Below are positions 55,001-64,000 of a DNA stretch of 64,000 nt, piece after piece. Below the pieces are notes generated by a model. It worked only from the letters and a program-made list of their open reading frames with translations, was not told where the DNA came from and made no database searches. The DNA comes from Acanthosepion esculentum. Taxonomy: Eukaryota; Mollusca; Cephalopoda; Sepiida; Sepiidae. Where the stretch lies: positions 16,249,713 to 16,313,712 of the forward strand of contig OZ038517.1 in NCBI GenBank assembly GCA_964036315.1, in the 5' to 3' direction. The position numbers and the translations under genes are program-made. Every line of letters begins with the position of its first letter. Position 1 is the stretch's first letter.

Positions 55001-58000
55001 GAAGAGTGGATCTGGCCAGAGGGTTGGGATAAAAAGCAACAATAATAAGATGGAATGAAACTAGTAATAAAATAATAGGAATAATGAAGAGTGGATCTGG
55101 CCAGGGGGTTGGGATAAAAACATCAATAATAAGATGGAATGAAACTAGTAATAAAATAATAGGAATAAGGAAGAGTGGATCTGGCCAGAGGGTTGTGATA
55201 AAAAGCATCAATAATAAGATGGAATGAAACTAGTAATAAAATAATAGGAATAATGAAGAGTGGATCTGGCCAGAGGGTTGGGATAAAAAGCATCAATAAT
55301 AAGATGGAATCAAACTAGTAATAAAACAATAGGAATAATGAAGAGTGGATCTGGCCAGAGGATTGGGATAAAAAGCATCAATAATAAGATGGAATGAAAC
55401 TAGTAATAAAATAATAGGAATAATGAAGAGTGGATCTGGCCAGAGGGTTGGGATAAAAAGCAACAATAATAAGATGGAATGAAACTAGTAATAAAATAAT
55501 AGGAATAATGAAGAGTGGATCTGGCCAGAGGGTTGGGATAAAAAGCATCAATAATAAGATGGAATCAAACTAGTAATAAAACAATAGGAATAATGAAGAG
55601 TGGCTCTGGCCAGAGGGTTGGTATAAAAAGCATCAATAATAAGATGGAATGAAACTAGTAATAAAATAATAGGAATAATGAAGAGTGGATCTGGCCAGAG
55701 GGTTGGGATAAAAAGCAACAATAATAAGATGGAATGAAACTAGTAATAAAATAATAGGAATAAGGAAGAGTGGATCTGGCCAGAGGGTTGGGATAAAAAG
55801 CATCAATAATAAGATGGAATGAAACTAGTAATAAAATAATAGGAATAATGAAGAGTAGATCTGGCCAGAGGGTTGGTATAAAAAGCATCAATAATAAGAT
55901 GGAATGAAACTAGTAATAAAATAATAGGAATAATGAAGAGTGGATCTGGCCAGAGGGTTGGGATAAAAAGCAACAATAATAAGATGGAATGAAACTAGTA
56001 ATAAAATAATAGGAATAAGGAAGAGTGGATCTGGCCAGAGGGTTGGGATAAAAAGCATCAATAAGAAGATGGAATGAAACTAGTAATAAAATAATAGGAA
56101 TAATGAAGAGTAGATCTGGCCAGAGGGTTGGGATAAAAAGCATCAATAATAAGATGGAATCAAACTAGTAATAAAACAATAGGAATAATGAAGAGTGGAT
56201 CTGGCCAGAGGGTTGGGATAAAAAGCATCAATAATAAGATGGAATGAAACTAGTAATAAAATAATAGGAATAATGAAGAGTGGATCTGGCCAGAGGGTTG
56301 GGATAAAAAGCATCAATAATAAGATGGAATGAAACTAGTAATAAAATAATAGGAATAATGAAGAGTGGATCTGTCCAGAGGGTTGGGATAAAAAGCATCA
56401 ATAATAAGATGGAATGAAACTAGTAATAAAATAATAGGAATAATGAAGAGTGGATCTGGCCAGAGGGTTGGGATAAAAAGCATCAATAATAAGATGGAAT
56501 CAAACTAGTAATAAAACAATAGGAATAATGAAGAGTGGATCTGGCCAGAGGGTTGGGATAAAAAGCATCAATAATAAGATGGAATCAAACTAGTAATAAA
56601 ACAATAGGAATAATGAAGAGTGGATCTGGCCAGAGGGTTGGGATAAAAAGCATCAATAATAAGATGGAATGAAACTAGTAATAAAATAATAGGAATAATG
56701 AAGAGTGGATCTGGCCAGAGGGTTGGGATAAAAAGCATCAATAATAAGATGGAATGAAACTAGTAATAAAATAATAGGAATAATGAAGAGTGGATCTGGC
56801 CAGAGGGTTGGGATAAAAAGCATCAATAATAAGATGGAATGAAACTAGTAATAAAATAATAGGAATAATGAAGAGTGGATCTGCCCAGAGGGTTGGGATA
56901 AAAAGCATCAATAATTAGATGGAATGAAACTAGTAATAAAATAATAGGAATAATGAAGAGTGGATCTGGCCAGACGGTTGGGATAAAAAGCATCAATAAT
57001 AAGATGGAATGAAACTAGTAATAAAATAATAGGAATAATGAAGAGTGGATCTGGCCAGAGGGTTGGGATAAAAAGCATCAATAATAAGATGGAATGAAAC
57101 TAGTAATAAAATAATAGGAATAATGAAGAGTGGATCTGGCCAGAGGGTTGGGATAAAAAGCATCAATAATAAGATGGAATGAAACTAGTAATAAAATAAT
57201 AGGAATAATGAAGAGTGGATCTGGCCAGAGGGTTGGGATAAAAAGCATCAATAATAAGATGGAATGAAACTAGTAATAAAATAATAGGAATAATGAAGAG
57301 TGGATCTGGCCAGAGGGTTGGGATAAAAAGCATCAATAATAAGATGGAATGAAACTAGTAATAAAATAATAGGAATAATGAAGAGTGGATCTGTCCAGAG
57401 GGTTGGGATAAAAAGCATCAATAATAAGATGGAATGAAACTAGTAATAAAATAATAGGAATAATGAAGAGTGGATCTGGCCAGAGGGTTGGGATAAAAAG
57501 CATCAATAATAAGATGGAATGAAACTAGTAATAAAATAATAGGAATAATGAAGAGTGGATCTGGCCAGAGGGTTGGGATAAAAAACATCAATAATAAGAT
57601 GGAATGAAACTAGTAATAAAATAATAGGAATAATGAAGAGTGGATCTGGCCAGAGGGTTGGGATAAAAAGCATCAATAATAAGATGGAATCAAACTAGTA
57701 ATAAAACAATAGGAATAATGAAGAGTGGATCTGGCCAGAGGGTTGGGATAAAAAACATCAATAATAAGATGGAATGAAACTAGTAATAAAATAATAGGAA
57801 TAATGAAGAGTGGATCTGTCCAGAGGGTTGGGATAAAAAGCATCAATAATAAGATGGAATCAAACTAGTAATAAAACAATAGGAATAATGAAGAGTGGAT
57901 CTGGCCAGAGGGTTGGGATAAAAAGCATCAATAATAAGATGGAATGAAACTAGTAATAAAATAATAGGAATAATGAAGAGTGGATCTGGCCAGAGGGTTG

Positions 58001-58099
58001 GGATAAAAAACATCAATAATAAGATGGAATCAAACTAGTAATAAAACAATAGGAATAATGAAGAGTGGATCTGGCCAGAGGGTTGGGATAAAAAGCATC

Positions 58100-58800
58100 A
58101 ATAATAAGATGGAATCAAACTAGTAATAAAACAATAGGAATAATGAAGAGTGGATCTGGCCAGAGGGTTGGGATAAAAAGCATCAATAATAAGATGGAAT
58201 GAAACTAGTAATAAAATAATAGGAATAATGAAGAGTGGATCTGGCCAGAGGGTTGGGATAAAAAGCATCAATAATAAGATGGAATCAAACTAGTAATAAA
58301 ACAATAGGAATAATGAAGAGTGGATCTGGCCAGAGGGTTGGGATAAAAAGCATCAATAATAAGATGGAATGAAACTAGTAATAAAATAATAGGAATAATG
58401 AAGAGTGGATCTGGCCAGAGGGTTGGGATAAAAAGCATCAATAATAAGATGGAATCAAACTAGTAATAAAACAATAGGAATAATGAAGAGTGGATCTGGC
58501 CAGAGGGTTGGGATAAAAAGCATCAATAATAAGATGGAATGAAACTAGTAATAAAATAATAGGAATAATGAAGAGTGGATCTGGCCAGAGGGTTGGGATA
58601 AAAAGCATCAATAATAAGATGGAATCAAACTAGTAATAAAACAATAGGAATAATGAAGAGTGGATCTGGCCAGAGGGTTGGGATAAAAAGCATCAATAAT
58701 AAGATGGAATGAAACTAGTAACAAAATAATAGGAATAATGAAGAGTGGATCTGGCCAGAGGGTTGGGATAAAAAGCATCCATAATAAGATGGAATCAAAC
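58100..58800 (+). repeat. Second dimeric higher-order segment
   Basis: GAATC…AAAACAAT and GAATG…AAAATAAT monomers alternate for eight monomers. The diagnostic positions differ from those of the 41.4-kb dimers. Confidence 0.85.
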
Positions 58801-59340
58801 TAGTAATAAAACAATAGGAATAATGAAGAGTGGATCTGGCCAGAGGGTTGGGATAAAAAGCATCAATAATAAGATGGAATCAAACTAGTAATAAAACAAT
58901 AGGAATAATGAAGAGTGGTTCTGGCCAGAGGGTTGGGATAAAAAGCATCAATAATAAGATGGAATGAAACTAGTAACAAAATAATAGGAATAATGAAGAG
59001 TGGATCTGGCCAGAGGGTTGGGATAAAAAGCATCCATAATAAGATGGAATCAAACTAGTAATAAAACAATAGGAATAATGAAGAGTGGATCTGGCCAGAG
59101 GGTTGGGATAAAAAGCATCAATAATAAGATGGAATGAAACTAGTAATAAAATAATAGGAATAATGAAGAGTGGATCTGGCCAGAGGGTTGGGATAAAAAG
59201 CATCAATAATAAGATGGAATGAAACTAGTAATAAAATAATAGGAATAATGAAGAGTGGATCTGGCCAGAGGGTTGGGATAAAAAGCATCAATAATAAGAT
59301 GGAATCAAACTAGTAATAAAATAATAGGAATAATGAAGAG

Positions 59341-60090
59341 TGGATCTGGCCAGAGAGTTGGGATAAAAAGCATCAATAATAAGATGGAATGAAACTAGTA
59401 ATAAAACAATAGGAATAATGAAGAGTGGATCTGGCCAGAGGGTTGGGATAAAAAGCATCAATAATAAGATGGAATGAAACTAGTAATAAAACAATAGGAA
59501 TAATGAAGAGTGGATCTGGCCAGAGGGTTGGGATAAAAAGCATCAATAATAAGATGGAATGAAACTAGTAATAAAATAATAGGAATAATGAAGAGTGGAT
59601 CTGGCCAGAGGGTTGGGATAAAAAGCATCAATAATAAGATGGAATCAAACTAGTAATAAAATAATAGGAATAATGAAGAGTGGATCTGGCCAGAGGGTTG
59701 GGATAAAAAGCATCAATAATAAGATGGAATGAAACTAGTAATAAAATAATAGGAATAATGAAGAGTGGATCTGGCCAGAGAGTTGGGATAAAAAGCATCA
59801 ATAATAAGATGGAATGAAACTAGTAATAAAACAATAGGAATAATGAAGAGGAGATCTGGCCAGAGGGTTGGGATAAAAAGCATCAATAATAAGATGGAAT
59901 GAAACTAGTAATAAAATAATAGGAATAATGAAGAGTAGATCTGGCCAGAGGGTTGGGATAAAAAACATCAATAATAAGATGGAATGAAACTAGTAATAAA
60001 ATAATAGGAATAATGAAGAGTGGATCTGGCCAGAGGGTTGGGATAAAAAGCATCAATAATAAGATGGAATCAAACTAGTAATAAAACAAT
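59341..60090 (+). repeat. Block repeated 46 monomers downstream (with 63,251-64,000)
   Basis: The ordered variants CAGAGAGTTG, two ACAAT monomers, GAATC monomer, second CAGAGAGTTG, AAAAACATC and final GAATC/ACAAT monomer appear at 59,351-60,090. They recur at 63,261-64,000 with a constant offset of 3,910 bp (46 x 85). Confidence 0.88.
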
Positions 60091-61065
60091 AGGAATAATG
60101 AAGAGTGGATCTGGCCAGAGGGTTGGGATAAAAAGCATCCATAATAAGATGGAATCAAACTAGTAATAAAATAATAGGAATAATGAAGAGTGGATCTGGC
60201 CAGAGGGTTGGGATAAAAAGCATCAATAATAAGATGGAATGAAACTAGTAATAAAATAATAGGAATAATGAAGAGTGGATCTGGCCAGAGGGTTGGGATA
60301 AAAAGCATCAATAATAAGATGGAATCAAATTAGTTAGAAAACAATAGGAATAATGAAGAGTGGATCTGGCCAGAGGGTTGGGATAAAAAGCATCAATAAT
60401 AAGATGGAATGAAACTAGTAATAAAATAATAGGAATAATGAAGAGTGGATCTGGCCAGAGGGTTGGGATAAAAAGCATCAATAATAAGATGGAATGAAAC
60501 TAGTAATAAAACAATAGGAATAATGAAGAGTGGATCTGGCCAGAGGGTTGGGATAAAAAGCATCAATAATAAGATGGAATCAAACTAGTAATAAAACAAT
60601 AGGAATAATGAAGAGTGGATCTGGCCAGAGGGTTGGGATAAAAAGCATCAATAATAAGATGGAATGAAACTAGTAATAAAATAATAGGAATAATGAAGAG
60701 TGGATCTGGCCAGAGGGTTGGGATAAAAAGCATCAATAATAAGATGGAATCAAACTAGTAATAAAACAATAGGAATAATGAAGAGTGGATCTGGCCAGAG
60801 GGTTGGGATAAAAAGCATCAATAATAAGATGGAATCAAACTAGTAATAAAACAATAGGAATAATGAAGAGTGGATCTGGCCAGAGGGTTGGGATAAAAAG
60901 CATCAATAATAAGATGTAATCAAACTAGTAATAAAACAATAGGAATAATGAAGAGTGGATCTGGCCAGAGGGTTGGGATAAAAAGTATCAATAATAAGAT
61001 GGAATGAAACTAGTAATAAAATAATAGGAATAATGAAGAGTGGATCTGGCCAGAGGGTTGGGATA

Positions 61066-62595
61066 AAAAGCATCCATAATAAGATGGAATCAAACTAGTA
61101 ATAAAACAATAGGAATAATGAAGAGTGGATCTGGCCAGAGGGTTGGGATAAAAAGCATCAATAATAAGATGGAATGAAACTAGTAATAAAATAATAGGAA
61201 TAATGAAGAGTGGATCTGGCCAGAGGGTTGGGATAAAAAGCATCAATAATAAGATGGAATCAAACTAGTATTAAAATAATAGGAATAATGAAGAGTGGAT
61301 CTGGCCAGAGGGTTGGGATAAAAAGCATCAATAATAAGATGGAATAAAACTAGTAATAAAATAATAGGAATAATGAAGAGTGGATCTGGCCAGAGGGTTG
61401 GGATAAAAAGCATCAATAATAAGATGGAATCAAACTAGTAATAAAATAATAGGAATAATGAAGAGTGGATCTGGCCAGAGGGTTGGGATAAAAAGCATCA
61501 ATAATAAGATGGAATCAAACTAGTAATAAAATAATAGGAATAATGAATAGTGGATCTGGCCAGAGGGTTGGGATAAAAAGCATCAATAATAAGATGGAAT
61601 TAAACTAGTAATAAAATAATAGGAATAATGAAGAGTGGATCTGGCCAGAGGGTTGGGATAAAAACCATCAATAATAAGATGGAATCAAACTAGTAATAAA
61701 ATAATAGGAATAATGAAGAGTGGATCTGGCCAGAGGGTTGGGATAAAAAGCATCAATAATAAGATGGAATCAAACTAGTAATAAAATAATAGGAATAATG
61801 AAGAGTGGATCTGGCCAGAGGGTTGGGATAAAAAGCATCCATAATAAGATGGAATCAAACTAGTAATAAAACAATAGGAATAATGAAGAGTGGATCTGGC
61901 CAGAGGGTTGGGATAAAAAGCATCAATAATAAGATGGAATGAAACTAGTAATAAAATAATAGGAATAATGAAGAGTGGATCTGGCCAGAGGGTTGGGATA
62001 AAAAGCATCAATAATAAGATGGAATCAAACTAGTATTAAAATAATAGGAATAATGAAGAGTGGATCTGGCCAGAGGGTTGGGATAAAAAGCATCAATAAT
62101 AAGATGGAATAAAACTAGTAATAAAATAATAGGAATAATGAAGAGTGGATCTGGCCAGAGGGTTGGGATAAAAAGCATCAATAATAAGATGGAATCAAAC
62201 TAGTAATAAAATAATAGGAATAATGAAGAGTGGATCTGGCCAGAGGGTTGGGATAAAAAGCATCAATAATAAGATGGAATCAAACTAGTAATAAAATAAT
62301 AGGAATAATGAATAGTGGATCTGGCCAGAGGGTTGGGATAAAAAGCATCAATAATAAGATGGAATTAAACTAGTAATAAAATAATAGGAATAATGAAGAG
62401 TGGATCTGGCCAGAGGGTTGGGATAAAAACCATCAATAATAAGATGGAATCAAACTAGTAATAAAATAATAGGAATAATGAAGAGTGGATCTGGCCAGAG
62501 GGTTGGGATAAAAAGCATCAATAATAAGATGGAATCAAACTAGTAATAAAATAATAGGAATAATGAAGAGTGGATCTGGCCAGAGGGTTGGGATA
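61066..62595 (+). repeat. 765-bp (9-monomer) tandem duplication, second instance
   Basis: CATCCATAAT (61,071/61,836), CTAGTATTAAAA (61,266/62,031), GAATAAAAC (61,345/62,110), GAATAGTGG (61,545/62,310), GAATTAAAC (61,597/62,362) and AAAACCATC all recur 765 bp apart. Confidence 0.93.
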
Positions 62596-64000
62596 AAAAC
62601 CATCAATAATAAGATGGAATCAAACTAGTAATAAAATAATAGGAATAATGAAGAGTGGATCTGGCCAGAGGGTTGGGATAAAAAGCATCAATAATAAGAT
62701 GGAATCAAACTAGTAATAAAATAATAGGAATAATGAAGAGTGGATCTGGCCAGAGGGTTGGGATAAAAATAATCAATAATAAGATGGAATCAAACTAGTA
62801 ATAAAATAATAGGAATAATGAAGAGTGGATCTGGCCAGAGGGTTGGGATAAAAAGCATCAATAATAAGATGGAATGAAACTAGTAATAAAATAATAGGAA
62901 TAATGAAGAGTGGATCTGGCCAGAGAGTTGGGATAAAAAGCATCAATAATAAGATGGAATGAAACTAGTAATAAAACAATAGGAATAATGAAGAGTGGAT
63001 CTGGCCAGAGGGTTGGGATAAAAAGCATCAATAATAAGATGGAATGAAACTAGTAATAAAATAATAGGAATAATGAAGAGTTGATCTGGCCAGAGGGTTG
63101 GGATAAAAAGCATCAATAATAAGATGGAATGAAACTAGAAATAAAATAATAGGAATAATGAAGAGTGGATCTGGCCAGAGGGTTGGGATAAAAAGCATCA
63201 ATAATAAGATGGAATGAAACTAGTAATAAAATAATAGGAATAATGAAGAGTGGATCTGGCCAGAGAGTTGGGATAAAAAGCATCAATAATAAGATGGAAT
63301 GAAACTAGTAATAAAACAATAGGAATAATGAAGAGTGGATCTGGCCAGAGGGTTGGGATAAAAAGCATCAATAATAAGATGGAATGAAACTAGTAATAAA
63401 ACAATAGGAATAATGAAGAGTGGATCTGGCCAGAGGGTTGGGATAAAAAGCATCAATAATAAGATGGAATGAAACTAGTAATAAAATAATAGGAATAATG
63501 AAGAGTGGATCTGGCCAGAGGGTTGGGATAAAAAGCATCAATAATAAGATGGAATCAAACTAGTAATAAAATAATAGGAATAATGAAGAGTGGATCTGGC
63601 CAGAGGGTTGGGATAAAAAGCATCAATAATAAGATGGAATGAAACTAGTAATAAAATAATAGGAATAATGAAGAGTGGATCTGGCCAGAGAGTTGGGATA
63701 AAAAGCATCAATAATAAGATGGAATGAAACTAGTAATAAAACAATAGGAATAATGAAGAGTGGATCTGGCCAGAGGGTTGGGATAAAAAGCATCAATAAT
63801 AAGATGGAATGAAACTAGTAATAAAATAATAGGAATAATGAAGAGTGGATCTGGCCAGAGGGTTGGGATAAAAAACATCAATAATAAGATGGAATGAAAC
63901 TAGTAATAAAATAATAGGAATAATGAAGAGTGGATCTGGCCAGAGGGTTGGGATAAAAAGCATCAATAATAAGATGGAATCAAACTAGTAATAAAACAAT

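Larger units (their letters stand above)
29459..64000 (+). repeat. 85-bp satellite array, 406 monomers plus a partial
   Basis: The head-to-tail monomer is 85 bp. In order it reads AATAATAAGATGGAATGAAA, CTAGTAATAAAATAATAGGA, ATAATGAAGAGTGGATCTGG, CCAGAGGGTTGGGATAAAAA, GCATC (A39 T18 G22 C6; 33% GC). All monomers have one orientation. From 29,459 to 63,964 there are 406 monomers with five indels inferred from phase: -1 near 32,555, -2 near 35,055, -1 near 38,494, +1 near 50,444 and -1 near 55,119. The phase sum agrees (34,506 = 406 x 85 - 4). No transposon interrupts it, and it continues past the window. Main variants are GAATG/GAATC, GGGAT/GGCAT, AGAGG/AGATGG with GCATC/GCAAC, AAAATAAT/AAAACAAT and AAAAAGC/AAAAACC, each clustered regionally. 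Confidence 0.99.

Noticed and set aside
30154..62011. Dozens of minus-strand ORFs of 64-142 codons with nearly identical hydrophobic sequence (MMLFIPTLWPDPLFIIPIIL…), resembling a membrane-protein family.
   Set aside because: They are the complement of the 85-bp satellite. Because 85 is not a multiple of 3, one ORF reads the monomer in all three frames and ends at a TAG within ACTAGT. Start codons are mostly TTG, and the repetition follows monomer variants, not protein selection.
29398..64000. CRISPR-like array, because of the regular direct repeats.
   Set aside because: There are no variable spacers; the whole 85-bp unit is repeated, and the surroundings are eukaryotic repeats.

Overview
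The window looks like repeat-dominated nuclear DNA from an invertebrate animal. A cephalopod or other mollusc is my best guess, but that is inference: no host gene is recognisable. The pointers are very many (TA)n tracts, tRNA-derived SINEs, several classes of decayed retrotransposon, mariner-type transposons, a degenerate CCCTAA/TTAGGG array and a very long simple satellite. I see no prokaryotic operons and no intact host protein-coding gene.

Region 1 (1-11,890) is a patchwork of dead mobile elements separated by (TA)n tracts. It holds LINE reverse-transcriptase remnants, a tRNA-derived SINE, a 516-bp degenerate telomere-type array with a short inverted partner, and a 362-bp terminal-inverted-repeat transposon deletion derivative. 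It also holds a nearly complete mariner element at 9,425-10,699, whose single reading frame is broken by only two stop codons. At 3,373-3,415 a sequence fits every element of a minimal type I hammerhead ribozyme (core, stem II hairpin, GAAA, palindromic stem III, UA cleavage site, 5-bp stem I). A second, core-mutated version lies on the other strand at 3,855-3,909.

Region 2 (about 11,866-19,150) carries repeated units of 300-500 bp. Several begin with an octamer-like ATGCAAAT exactly 16 bp before TATAAATA. They continue into a body whose head resembles the 5' end of U2 snRNA; two clear U2 5'-end fragments (18,808 and 19,090) sit in this cluster. A broken Ty3/mdg4-type LTR retrotransposon (gag piece, Pol C-terminus, LTR-like region) and tRNA-like SINE heads are interleaved.

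Region 3 (19,400-29,392) again holds LINE remnants of at least three kinds (one with a restriction-like endonuclease motif), a second mariner fragment, and foldback elements with (TA)n in or beside their arms. It also has tetranucleotide and polypurine tracts, and one unrecognised 111-codon ORF.

Region 4 (29,398-64,000) is one uninterrupted head-to-tail satellite of an 85-bp monomer. There are 406 monomers from 29,459 to 63,964 with only five indels that I could detect from phase shifts (net -4 bp), and the array runs off the window. Variant positions reveal higher-order structure: 170-bp dimers, two separate 765-bp nine-monomer duplications, a near-identical run of about 16 monomers, and a block repeated 3,910 bp (46 monomers) away. 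The many 78-residue reverse-strand ORFs in this array follow from the 85-bp period and are not genes.
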